DNA of 35,261 nt from Priapulus caudatus (taxonomy: Eukaryota; Priapulida; Priapulimorpha; Priapulimorphida; Priapulidae). Position 1 is the first letter of the stretch; each line of letters opens with the position of its first letter. Both the position numbers and the translations under genes were made by a program. The notes beneath the pieces are model-generated. The model was not told the DNA's origin and did not search any database. It saw only the letters and a list, made by a program, of their open reading frames with translations. Below, in pieces: positions 10,179-20,767 of the stretch. The DNA lies in assembly GCF_000485595.1 (NCBI RefSeq), contig NW_014577247.1, positions 29,639 to 64,899 of the forward strand, given 5' to 3'.

Positions 10179-10195
10179 CCACTAGATGGCGCTGG
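10179..10195 (+). promoter_or_regulatory. CTCF-like insulator motif
   Basis: CCACTAGATGGCGCTGG fits the CTCF core consensus CCASYAGRKGGCRS at all 14 positions. CTCF is conserved across bilaterians and keeps this motif. It lies between two convergent genes, an arrangement where insulators are often found. Occupancy is inferred. Confidence 0.5.
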
Positions 10196-12747
10196 CTACA
10201 CTGTGCAGTCACACGCGATATCATGCTACGAACGCGTCTATACTTGGTGGAGAGTGCAGCAAGTCGATATGACAGTACTGGCGACGTTGATGCTTCGCGT
10301 TCTCTGTCGGGCAGCACCTGCGATGATGAGGCACCTGGCAGCACTACTAATGCACTGGGAGCAGCACGCAACGACTATGACTGAAGCAACCAATTGTCAC
10401 CTCCGCGATGCTCGTCGGCGCGTGATGCGAAGGTAGCCACTTTGTTAATTTTCACGATGCCTCCCTCGCATACATGACTGGCCTACGTTGATTGACAAAA
10501 CGCATTCACTCTGATCACCTACACGCTTTCACGCAATCTTCTAACGTGTCCGACTCGCTCACTCACCCACGACAGGGAGGCAGCCCCGGCCGAATCGACA
10601 AAGAAGCATTAGCAAGCTTCGGAGGAACAACCTCTAGGGGGCGCTGCCAACAACAAATGTGCACGCGAACACATTGGATCGGTGGAATACTGCGGCCCTG
10701 CCCATCACATGCATGCACGACTCTACGCTCTACAGAGTGCTCGCGAATAAAATGCAAACAGGACTACGACGACAACCAATACACGTATTGCTATCACGGC
10801 CGCTACGCACGACTAACGTATATATACTAGCTGCATAGATGTGTACACACTGTGTTCGCTAGACACGAGATGCGAGGCCCCACGCCGCGAGCGTGCGCAC
10901 CGAACATACCGCTGGAATTAGGCATAGTAGGGTGCATTCGGGCTCACGGCGTTGGCACTCGCGCCACCGGACATCCTGACGACGAACCACAGCATCGAAA
11001 TAAAAAAACGTGACAGCAGCAGCGGCAGCGCTACAGTGTAATGGCTAACTGGACACATTATTGCTTACGCGTGTAGACACAATACCGCAGCATTACGCGC
11101 GGTCGACATAAAATCGCACCATTTGGCTGCGTCACGAGATCCGAGCGCGCCGTTTTCACACCCACATACCAGCAGTGGCCATGACGTTACACTGCAGTGG
11201 ATGAGATAGCTTGCTCCTAGATCGTGGAAGATTCTGAACGCTTTAAGAGCAGAGAGTAATGGTAAATGCAAACAAGAACAGATTCTTCCCTCAGATGAAG
11301 AAAAGTACAACTAATGCGTGGTCATACTAAAGGTAACGATAGTCGTCTGAAGACTAGGGCGAAATTAACTCGGTAACAAAAGATAAACCGATGAGATTGC
11401 TTTCCCTGGTCGGAAAAAGGAGCTGCCTTTCATAGACACTAAAACATACGAGAGTGTCGAATGATCGCCAGCTCTCACCACCTGTGCAGGGGATAGCTGC
11501 TGCAAGTCTGTAGGAAATTGTACTTTCTCGATCGCATTCGCACTAGGGGTCACGACTGCCAATAACGATCACTCAGAACCGCCTGATCGAATTTACATCA
11601 CCACAAAATTTAGTGTCCATAAGTTTATTCAAACGTGGTGGCGAATGTACTTTCTCTCTCTTCAAAGAAATGAGATCATTGACTCTCCATCTGGTTGTTG
11701 TAAATTTCTTGAGAGAAACAGAAATTTACTAGGCGTTTAAGAATGCATACATAAGAGCTCGCTCTAACCAATATGCACACCGAGATTTAAAAAACATCAC
11801 ATGACCTATAACCATGACTGCTCCATTCCAATTAATAAGTCCTTAATCCGATTACATAGCAACCTTCTTGGTGTGATACTATAAACATTTTTTCTAATTT
11901 CAAGTTATTGCTTAGTTTGTCAGGGATTTCCCATGGTGGACAATGCCATGTACATTGACACAGAAATTGAAACAGGTACCTATCATAGGTTACCATCCAC
12001 AATTACTGAAACACAACACGCCAATTGCCCCGAAATTCGACCAAAACTAAAATACATCGATTCCCAAAAATCATAATTACATATTAAATAACGTCAAAGA
12101 ATGCTCGACGAATGAAATGTTTGTAAAACATAATATCAATAGAACAAACAAAACGTGTATAAGTGAGGTTCTTCGATGAGATGGCAACTTTGTGGTTATA
12201 GGTGCGCAGTCACACAATGCCAGTCATGTACATTGCCACCAGACACCACAGCCAAACATAAACGACTAGATCACATTGAACCGTAAACTCAAACATAAAA
12301 AATAAACTGCTAATCTTCAGACTCTCTTCTCGCGAGACACCTTCCACTGCTCGGCATCACTAAATAATTATTGCGATCATCACAACTTGCATTCGGAATG
12401 TTACAATACAAATTTCCATTGGATGCACGTGGGAGAGAACATCTCCTGCACTGTGACAGTTTGGTGGTAACTTCTCTGCTCAGAGAAGATCGGCCATTTC
12501 GATTTACATTTTAGCACTGTACAGCAGAGAATATGCACCCACCACGAGCACCCACTATCGTACATTGGAACTTCAGCTGGGCACGCTTCGTTTAACAGTC
12601 ACGCAGGCATCTGCGAGTGAAGTGTCAAACGGGCATGCCACGCCTCAGAAGTCAATAAATGGTACAACAAAATTCACAGCTCTCGGCAACCCAACTCCTA
12701 AGTAAATGACATCCTCAAGTGAATTCCGTTTGCCCTGTTCCTTTAGC
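10196..12747. other. Intergenic, GC-richer then AT-rich; includes synaptogyrin 3' flank
   Basis: No gene was recognised. The part up to about 11100 is CpG-containing with several short frames lacking domains. The right-hand part should contain the synaptogyrin 3' UTR (minus strand); the nearest clear polyadenylation hexamer on that strand is AATAAA at 11624-11629 (TTTATT on +), which would imply a 3' UTR of about 1.1 kb. Confidence 0.5.
10631..10648 (+). promoter_or_regulatory. Second CTCF-like motif, same orientation
   Basis: CCTCTAGGGGGCGCTGCC matches the CTCF core at 13 of 14 positions (T for A at position 3) and lies 450 bases from the first site in the same orientation. Confidence 0.45.
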
Positions 12748-13104
12748 CTAATATGCGGGTTGCTGATAGTTCCCCTCCCCGGCCCCTGCACCCCCACCCA
12801 TTCCCCCCATCCCCCCACCCATGCCTCCCATACCACCACCCATTCCACCTGTGGTTCCGCCCATACCCCCACCCATCCCACCTGCTGTTCCACCCATACC
12901 CCCACCCATTCCACCAGCTGGTCTACTTCCGAAAGGTTGCTCTTGGTACGGAGTCTGGGAGTCACCTACACCGGGATAGGCAGAGGAGGCAGGTGCTGCC
13001 CCCTGCTGTGGGCTGGTGCCCCAGGCGTCCTGGTCGTACCCGGGCATGAAGGTGGCGCTGACTCCCTCGCGGAAACGCTTGACAGCGAAGAACGTCATTC
13101 CAGC
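12748..13104 (-). CDS. SYNGR: Synaptogyrin terminal exon
   Basis: From CTGCAG (minus strand) to TAG, phase 0. It starts AGMTFFAVKRFREGVSATF, the end of TM4 and the start of the cytoplasmic tail, then a Gln/Pro/Ser/Tyr-rich tail, and then about 45 residues of GGMGG-type repeat before YQQPAY. The GGM repeat is not a feature of vertebrate synaptogyrins as I know them; the Tyr/Gln/Pro tail is. Confidence 0.9.
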   Translation of the reverse strand, partial: AGMTFFAVKRFREGVSATFMPGYDQDAWGTSPQQGAAPASSAYPGVGDSQTPYQEQPFGSRPAGGMGGGMGGTAGGMGGGMGGTTGGMGGGMGGMGGGMGGMGGGAGAGEGNYQQPAY

Positions 13105-14399
13105 CTGCAGGCGTAACAGCTCGCCATTATCAGGTCGCTCTATTGTTTACCCGCATACTTGAAAGTGCCAGATGGCTTCTGCTATTCGCTGCCATCCCAC
13201 GCATACACTGAAACTCTATCATTTCTTACATTCTCTGAACTGAGTGCTTTCTCTTCGACAAATTACAAACTCTACTACTAGCACAACTAAGCAAAACATG
13301 TCTCGATTGTCACACAAAAAAGAACACATCTTCTATGCAAAGAACATTGCTTGAAATCCGATATATTGTGTAAAATATCAATTATGATATTACTTACCCA
13401 AGTAAATATGGAAAAGAAACAGAATGTTATTGCACCCTGCACACCATTCCGGCCAGATCCATCTCTTGGTAGGTTCTCCACAACGGAACGGCTCCAAGCG
13501 TTTGTCAGGTAACAGAAGCAGATGAACCACATGAAGGTCCACAGCCCTAAAACACAGTCAAACTTGGGTTAGCATTCTCCTGGATAAAACATACACCTGT
13601 ATACAGTCGCACCCGAGTTAACAACAACCTCAACAGAGTATACACTATACACCCACAGGAAGTCACACCTATGTTAGCACGCATGTCTATAAAACATACA
13701 CTTGTACACAGGCAAACCTGTATTTTAGTTCTTGAACTTTTTGCATTTACAACATGTATAGACTCTTTTTTGACCAGCCAGTGCAAATAGGATTTATAAT
13801 AATCTAAAGTGGTAAAATTGACAAATCACTCCAGTATAAGCATAGGAGCATAGGAGCTATAGGACATGAAAACTACACATACAATCCACAGTGAGAAATA
13901 TTTGCAAAGTACTGCTGATAAATATATTACTTTTATGTAATAATGTCTGTGAAGCGATTGCTTCAGATAGGGTTAATAAGGAATACATCTGGCAAGTACT
14001 GCTATGTAATAATTGCATGGAAATGATCATCAGAGATATAATTCCTTTGACAATTAATTGCTGTCTACCCATTTCTATCTGGTAAAATTTTTCGTTACAA
14101 ATACAATGCATATCTCACAAGCCAGCATACAAATTTGCAATAAACTGAATTAGAAAATGCATACCAGAGATGCCCATGTCAGCAATTACAATGTGTTTCC
14201 TTGTCTTGATGCTGGACAGGTTTTCGAAGATCACGTCAGAGACAAGAAACAGTATGAGGCCGAGGAAAGCAATGACGCCAACCGCGACCCCGAAAGAACA
14301 GGCGTTTGAGTCATGGTTGTATTGACACCATGTGTAGCCTTCCTTATCTGTGTACCACGCCTGTGATGAGATGCAGCCAAACACGATGATGGAAAACAG
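12748..14399 (-). CDS. SYNGR: Synaptogyrin, last three exons (5'-partial)
   Basis: Joining 14399-14165, 13546-13398 and 13104-12748 on the minus strand gives an open frame of 246 residues ending in TAG. Synaptogyrins are four-pass MARVEL-domain proteins of synaptic and other small vesicles, where they help vesicle biogenesis and exocytosis. Landmarks: LFSIIVFG (end of TM1), a luminal loop with CQYN and NACSFGVAVGV leading into TM2, FENLSSIKTRK cytoplasmic loop, DMGISGLWTFMWF and CYLTNAW (TM3), then ITFCFFSIFTWAGM (TM4). These match vertebrate synaptogyrin blocks such as ACSYGVAVGV, WAFLWFVGFCYLANQW and SFFSIFTWAG. The tail is unusual, a Gly/Met repeat ending YQQPAY. The N-terminal exon (expected to encode an FDP-like start of about 35 residues) was not found. 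Confidence 0.9.
12780..12915. repeat. Coding minisatellite for the GGM tail
   Basis: On the + strand this reads as CCC-ACC-CAT and CCC-CAT-ACC repeats, that is, GGTGGGATGGG-type units on the coding strand. It translates as GGMGG and GGMGGT units. Length variation between alleles or species is expected. Confidence 0.8.
13398..13546 (-). CDS. SYNGR: Synaptogyrin internal exon (TM3-TM4)
   Basis: A 149-base exon from TTTTAG to GTAAGT on the minus strand. The first two bases complete a split Gly codon; it ends phase 0 after TW. It codes LWTFMWFICFCYLTNAW and, after a polar loop, VQGAITFCFFSIFTW, the third and most of the fourth membrane segments. Confidence 0.9.
14165..14399 (-). CDS. SYNGR: Synaptogyrin internal exon (TM1 end to TM3 start)
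   Basis: A 235-base exon from CTATTTTCAG to GTATGC on the minus strand, starting phase 0 and ending with one base of a Gly codon. It begins LFSIIVFG, exactly where vertebrate synaptogyrin exon 2 begins, so one upstream coding exon is missing. The luminal loop keeps two cysteines (CQYN and NACS). Confidence 0.9.
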
Positions 14400-14491
14400 C
14401 TGAAAATAGACGCAATGTGGATTGTTATGCCCTGTCAACCTACACTACAGGCTATAAAAACGTGTTGCAGTCAAAAGAGCTACCTTCCTTA

Positions 14492-15115
14492 TAGCTCTAG
14501 TACTATAGCCCGCTTACATTAACTGCCGCTGGGCTATAGAACGACCCATAGGGCATGTGATGGACCAACTTATTCCCGATTATATCCGGCTATAAAACGT
14601 TCCTGGCTAAATAAGCAGTCGAAGGCAATAATGCCTCTTAATCCAAGTAAATATGTTTTAAGTTATAGCCCGCCTACTAAAATTGAACCTCTAAAGTTAT
14701 CGTTGCAATGGTATACTTGCGGTATTTCTGTGAACAACATTCGATTTGCGAACTTCAAACGGCCATTTCTGGTGGCGCTGCAGCCAGCGCCAGTCAGCGG
14801 AACTATGTATTCGCACGTGAGAGGTGGCGGTGGTTGGGTGGTTGTTGACAAAAAACATTGTTGTTGTCAAGTAACAAATTAAGCGATCAAAGAGATTGTA
14901 ATATTAGTTTGTCATGAAAGATGAACAAATTACTATTATTAATTTGTTACTTGACAACAACAATGTTTTTGTCCACAAACAACACAACCCGCCCACCCTC
15001 CACGTGCGAAATACATAGTTCCCGCTGACGCTGGAGTAAGTGGTCCCGAGCATTCGTAATGCTGATGCTATAGCCCAGCGGCAGTTAATGTAAGCGGGCT
15101 ATAGTACTAGAGCTA
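14492..15115. mobile_element. Fold-back DNA transposon with 9-bp target duplication
   Basis: Perfect 48-base terminal inverted repeats (14492-14539 and 15068-15115, beginning TAGCTCTAGTACTATAGCCC) are flanked by the direct repeat CCTTCCTTA (14483-14491 and 15116-15124). A second inverted pair lies inside (about 14786-14880 against 14941-15035, each carrying TTGTTGTCAAGTAAC or its complement) around a 60-base loop. It has no transposase. A 9-base duplication with long inverted repeats is typical of Mutator-like elements, though Merlin elements also make 8-9 base duplications. It sits within about 100 bases of the synaptogyrin exon 2 splice acceptor, in that gene's upstream intron. Confidence 0.82.
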
Positions 15116-15124
15116 CCTTCCTTA

Positions 15125-15261
15125 GTACCTAGTCGAATCTGACTACGACTCGAGTATAGGTTGGTTTGTAACGCGAAAAACTATGTCGAAGAAGCAATGA
15201 AGTGAGCCTAAATTAACTGCAGCTGTTTCATATTTGGTCATGGCACCTCGTTTACAGTTTA
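15125..15261. other. Short unique spacer
   Basis: Sequence between the fold-back element and the first copy of the large direct repeat. Nothing recognised. Confidence 0.5.
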
Positions 15262-16372
15262 GTCTAACGTTTAATCAATGACACTAAATGAAAATTACGT
15301 GCTGGCGGCGAAGGAAGGGCTATTCTATTTCTAAGCCTAACGCAGCGTGAAGAAGCCCTAACGAACGTTAACGAATTGTTACGTTCTGCATACCGTTCAA
15401 TTCCTTTACAAACAATCGAATTTACAATTTTGAGCTAGCATATAAACTGATAGGTCAACTTACAACGATACTAGCCTCAGTATCACACGTGGCTTTTTTA
15501 TACCCTAAGAGGGTCAATGCCTTGTATGGCTTTACCAGCTCCGTACGCCCGTCCGTCCATCTTTGGAAAATCAGTGCATCACGCGGATATGTAATCGATT
15601 CTCAGCTGACGTCAGGCGTATGCGCGTAGAGAAATCATCATGACAATCACGTGACTTTTAGCACAATATCTCTGGTATCCATGTACCCAGGTAGTCTCTG
15701 CTTAGTCTTTTTTTCGTGTTCAGTAATCTGTAATGTGTTTTTAATATTACTATCATGCAAGAATACTGTTGTGTGGTGTCGACTGACTATGATGCAAAAT
15801 CAATTGCATAAAATTCGTTATAAAATACTTTGCCATATAATATACATCGCCATCAAATAAACTAAAAATGTCTAAATATAATTTGTCCTCCACACGCCTT
15901 TTCAGAGAATGGCAACTAAACTATATAAACCTTTTTTTGCTTTGAAGCCATCTATTTTTCATGTTATCCTCATCATATCACACATATGTATTATTGGTCC
16001 TAGTAACGATCGACACAATAAAAAAATGTTTTTTTACATGTTCGCCTCGGATATTTATGGACGTTCATCTTTGTAAAGCCATAATAGTAAAGCAAACTTT
16101 TCCAGCCATAAATTATAGGAAACAAATCTGTTTGACTGATTTCTATCCTCGTCTAAGTATTTTGAGATGTTTTGTCATACTTTTTCATTTATGCCTAGCT
16201 ACTAGTACTAAAACTGGCAGACTTTTTCTGTAAATTGTAATCGCCAGTGTTGCTTCAAATTTTTAATCGACGTCAGACTATCTGCTTCTTTGTTATAGCC
16301 TAGTATTAGACAAGCAAGGATATTTCTACATTATGTTGAAATCTATGGTTTGCACGTAAAAGTTAAGAGTAG

Positions 16373-16386
16373 CCACCAGGTGGCAA
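16373..16386 (+). promoter_or_regulatory. CTCF-like/palindromic CCACCAGGTGG motif
   Basis: CCACCAGGTGGCAA fits the CTCF core at 13 of 14 positions. The same motif is in copy 2 at 23148-23161. Because it lies inside repeated non-coding DNA, it is weaker evidence of function than the intergenic pair. Confidence 0.25.
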
Positions 16387-16715
16387 CGAAAGCATGTTAA
16401 ACGCGTAACGCTCATTTCAATTGGTTAAATTCTTCTGCGGCTAATCCAATGTGATTTACCGATGTATAATGTTTAGGCTCTGTAGGTAAACATGGATTCT
16501 GGAGATAATGAATAAATGTTGTGGGATCCAGCAGCATTAATTTACATGGTTTGTTCAATAATTTCCTGGCTTGAAGTTATCACAGTGTTTACTCATCGAT
16601 CTACCATGAAGAAGCATTTTATAAAAGTTAAGCATTTGCCGACAACGTTGGACGGTAAGTTTTATTATTTCTTTACTCCGTTGCTAGGCTTAGTCGTGCG
16701 TTATGTCGAACAATC

Positions 16716-17167
16716 CACAGCCTGTGCACAGGCACTTGGGCCGTTTCAATAATAAAAATGAGTGTTAATAAGCCTACAACTTGTCAGTACTAGACCTGGC
16801 AGTATTCATAGTTTGATTTGACCTAATAACTTCACTTCAATACCGTCCAAACACCGCTGCCAAGACACATTCCTATAGCGCGCACGCCATTGGCATTGGC
16901 ATTGTGCACAAATACACAGTAGAGATAGAGTGACACAGTACTCAGTAGGGTACACAGTAGGATACAGTAGGTAGTAGGGAGACTCTATCCTACTGTGTAT
17001 TTGTGCACGCTATAGGAATGTGTGTTGCGAGCGTGTATTGGAGCGTATTGATTCTCGAAGTGAAGTTATTAGGTCAAATCAAACTATGAATACTGCCAGG
17101 TCTAGTACTGACAAGTTGTAGGCTTATTAACCATCATTTTATTATTGAAACGGCCCAAGTGCCTGTG
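16716..17167. mobile_element. hAT-like MITE with 8-bp target duplication (copy 1)
   Basis: Bounded by GAACAATC on both sides (16708-16715 and 17168-17175). The ends carry CACAGGCACTTGGGCCGTTT and its reverse complement; about 120 bases of each arm pair, followed by an inner pair around GTGCACAAATACACAGTAG. The left end has an extra CACAGCCTGTG before the canonical terminus. It has no coding capacity. An 8-base duplication points to hAT; the superfamily is inferred. Confidence 0.75.
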
Positions 17168-17350
17168 GAACAATCTTTATAAATACACTCATAAATTATG
17201 GCGCATAATCTTGGGAAGTGTAAACAACCGGATCCGGTGTCGGAGTCCTGAAAACTAAACAACGGCTCTCTTCCTGCTATTGGCTAATTTGGTCACTTAA
17301 TTTATTTTATTTTTATATATTTGGCTAATTTTATTATATTTAGAATTAGG

Positions 17351-17380
17351 ATAGGGTTAGGGTTAGCGTTAGGGTTAGGT
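17351..17380 (+). repeat. Interstitial telomere-like repeat
   Basis: Four to five TTAGGG units with one GTTAGC variant, a short internal stretch of the common metazoan telomere repeat. Recurs in copy 2 at 24131-24162. Confidence 0.85.
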
Positions 17381-17396
17381 CTATATCCAAAAGTTT

Positions 17397-18240
17397 GAAG
17401 ATTGAAGATTGAAGATTGAAAAACAGTTTATTTGTGCATAAGACATACATAAATACAGAAGTACATCGTTATAAAAAGAAATAATTACATGTAGAAGTAC
17501 AATTTTAATCAGTTTAAGCACCGGGAGTGGCGAAGACACTTAAGTCATCTAGTCTGCCACCCCCTAGAGTAGATTTAAACGTAAAGCAGCCGCCTGAATA
17601 ACATAAGGTAATGAAGAAAGCAGTAAAGCAAGCAGTTTATAAATCAAAGGAGAAAAAGTGTAGGAAACAAATATGTAATGAACAAAAATACAAGTAATAT
17701 AGAATGAGCAAGAAGATACTGTACACTTTAAGGATTATGCAAGATCATCAAGTTAAAATATCAACAACTCAACATAAATTGATCAAATTAATAACATAAA
17801 ATCAATAGCAGGAACGAAGCAATATTTCGTAGAAAAAACAAACAAAAAGACTTTTTCAGATATATATGTAAGCATAGCAAAATTATCACAGTAGATGCAT
17901 TATTATTAAATCCATAATAAAGGAAATCATATATGTACAGGAAGGTTTGCGTACAAAAATACGTAGGTTAGTGAAAAAAACACGTGACAAAAATAAATAA
18001 ATAATTAATATAAAAATTATATAACAATATAAATAAACAAATCAGTGAAAATGATAACTTAATTACTGAGAGCACAATAACCACATCACAGTCACTGTAC
18101 AAATACAGGTGACTCCAGTCTAGATAATAATATGGAGACAAGACAAAAAACAATTTGCGATTTAGATGTTTATCGTTAAATCGTTAAAACGAATTTTATG
18201 GTTTATATAATAATATAAATAAACAAATCAGTGAAAAGGA
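17397..18240 (-). mobile_element. LINE-like 3' end (truncated, minus orientation)
   Basis: Read on the minus strand, an AT-rich non-coding segment leads to AATAAA (17427-17432 as TTTATT) and then a short tandem tail of three TCTTCAA-type heptamers (17397-17420). A polyadenylation hexamer followed by a short microsatellite-like tail is typical of CR1- or RTE-like non-LTR retrotransposons. No reverse transcriptase is present, so this is at best a 5'-truncated copy. The right edge is uncertain; a short sequence (ATAAATAAACAAATC) occurs twice near it. Confidence 0.4.
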
Positions 18241-18418
18241 TCCACTAGGTGTTACACGTAGTGTTGTAATAAAACTATTTCTATAAGCGAATTTGAACCT
18301 TGAGAAGGGTAGGTTTTAGCCTCATCTGACATAGTCAGATGCAGCTTGTAGAATTGCATGAGCGTGCGGCCGTCTGTCCGCTCGTGCGTGCGGTGCCGGG
18401 TGGCGTCCGTCAACAGTT

Positions 18419-18705
18419 GGGCACAAATCTAAAACGGCTCGACGTATGGATTCGAAAGTCGGGACGTGGGGCGGTAATCCGAAAACGATGGGAGTCGCAG
18501 CTGGGGGGTCAAAGGTCAAAGGTCAAGAGGTGTAAATGAAGGGGAATATTCCCTCCTTAACAAGGTATAAGAGGAAATGCAGAATTGCGGCACAAATCTA
18601 AACGGCTCGACTAGGCTCGTGATAGTCGGTTTACAGTCATCATGTAGGAAAAAGCCACCACTGTTCCGAAAATTGGAGGTCACCAGGTCAAAGGTCAATG
18701 GGGCA
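18419..18705. repeat. Two degenerate tandem units with AGGTCA half-site clusters
   Basis: Two units begin GCACAAATCTAAA-CGGCTCGAC (about 18421 and 18590) and end in closely spaced AGGTCA half-sites: 18507-18526 with one-base spacing, and 18677-18697 with two- and one-base spacing. DR1 and DR2 arrangements of AGGTCA are binding sites for RXR/HNF4-type nuclear receptors. Also in copy 2 near 25190-25450, partly eroded. Confidence 0.5.
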
Positions 18706-20716
18706 CAGGGCAGATTTTAGACATTTTCTGCAGGACATCGTCTGATGGAGCGATTGAAAAACTTTTTGCTTCAGCGGGGACCTAGCATTTTTATGGCTTT
18801 ATTGAAAGGACCATGAAATGTTATTTCTGCTGACATGCGAAGAGTAAGTGTCAATAACCTTTGACCCTCAAGAGCGCCGGGCTGTGTAAGACAGGATTTT
18901 TACGTTAAGAAAGAATTTGACTGCCGCGGTTTGCTGGTAGAATCTATACATGCCTGATGTATGAGGCTACAATGTCACAGTGAAAGTTTAAAAGGCTAAA
19001 TTTGGTTGAAGAAGGCTTATGGTCCCGAAACGTATAATTTCTATGGCATTCTGTACTGTCAGTGTGTTACATGTAACTTATGCCATATGCCACTGCCAGT
19101 GCATGTGGTGGTGGTACTGTGTAGTTTTTGCCTGCGTTAATTAGTTACAGGTGGCAGCTCTCTATTTCAGCCTGTAGGCTTGCGTAGGTAAATGGATGAG
19201 TGCTTACCTATTCTGTCTTGCAAATAGTTGTTGCTACTACGTACGATGGGAGCTTCCATCTTTAATCTGAAGACACTTAAATGTACGCGCCATCTCGTGG
19301 CAACTTTCATAACGATCCCAGCGAACATTTCTTTGAGAAGGTTACTGATACCATCCCTGTGCCTTCCACTGTTTCGACGTGTATGTGAACACATTTGGGA
19401 CTAACAGGGTTTACTAGAATCCCACCACTCCACCACAGAGTCACCGCAGTAGACGTTAGATGAGCGCTGTCGCTCCGCGGCACTTGTTACATATGTTGTA
19501 ATAACATGAAAATCAATCCGTTGATTTTTTATAGGGATTCATGTATAGAAAAAACCTATATATCCATAATATAACATCTAAACAAGTCGAGCACTTGTAT
19601 GCAGTGTGCGACATGTGGGTATGACCTTGATGTGTTACCACTAAATTATTTTATAGTTTATATTTCTCAAACAAGAAATCTTGGGAATGAACTAATGAGT
19701 TTGAATCACACGTTAGTCAATAATTCAAGCATTCTACTACAGTTAGTTGCTCATTTGGGGGTGTGACTGTGAGGCACACTCACCACACTCAAGGCCACCC
19801 ACTCCTCAAAAGTTAAAAGTAGAAACTATCTGGCTGTTCAAATATTATCAGGAGTAAGATAATATAGGTTGCCCCTCCTGATATTATCTGGTTAATTTAT
19901 TGATTTGATTGCTTATGAATATTTAAGTGGCAAGGTGATTGTGAGGTTGTCTACCGGTATCACAGTTCATAGCTATAGCTGGAAGTAACTAACTAGTTAT
20001 AGTGCTCAAGCACCTGTTATCTGCTTTTATTTGATGTTCTAAAACAGTTTGGGTCGCATGCTTCCTGGGTGTGAACATGGAAACTGGGTGGCACTCGTTT
20101 CCTCATCAAGAAGTTCATAGCTGCTTGCATATCCTATAGGTGTAACCTCTGTACATCATGCGCTTGGCTAGATGACCCATCGGCATGTTCTCGTTTTTCA
20201 TACTATAACAGAAACTTGGTAATGTCTTGCGAACTGGATGTTTTATATCTGGAAAATAATATTTAAACTGTTTAGCTGCATGTGTTCAAGAGTCCATAAT
20301 AGAGATCTCTGTTACTGATCGGTGTATCGGTTACTGATGTAAGTCTACACTGATGTAAACTATAGAGGCCAGTTTAGACATGCTGGTGTACGTTACAAAT
20401 GTGGCTAATGTGCATTTCTAGTTTGAACATTCTCCAACATTCTTTGTTGTACTCCATGGCCACCTGTGCTGGTAATTAATCATTTATTGATAAGGCCATC
20501 GATTTTTTACGTGTATGCTTGTTCCGAGATCAGTCAAGTAATTCATCACGGGGATAAATCAATTTAATTTTTTTTCAAACTCGTGTCTTTGATGTCTATG
20601 CATTAGCCGCGTCTGCTCTTGGGACTGAAAATTCATACTCACACTGAAAAACTGAAAATTGAGTTGCGATATTTTGTTTTGTGTTGATACACGAAACAGT
20701 GGTTGCATATCAATAT

Positions 20717-20767
20717 CGGTGTGTGTGCGTGCGTGCGTGCGTGCGTGCGTGCGTGTGTGTGTGTGTA
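20717..20767. repeat. GT/GTGC microsatellite
   Basis: Alternating GTGT and GTGC units, about 50 bases. The corresponding place in copy 2 (about 27304-27346) is irregular and shorter. Confidence 0.9.

Noticed and set aside
19000-19050. Hammerhead-ribozyme-like string (TTGAAGAAGG, then CCCGAAACGT)
   Set aside because: The conserved CUGAUGA core is replaced by UUGAAGA and flanking helices do not pair convincingly, so it cannot be called a ribozyme.
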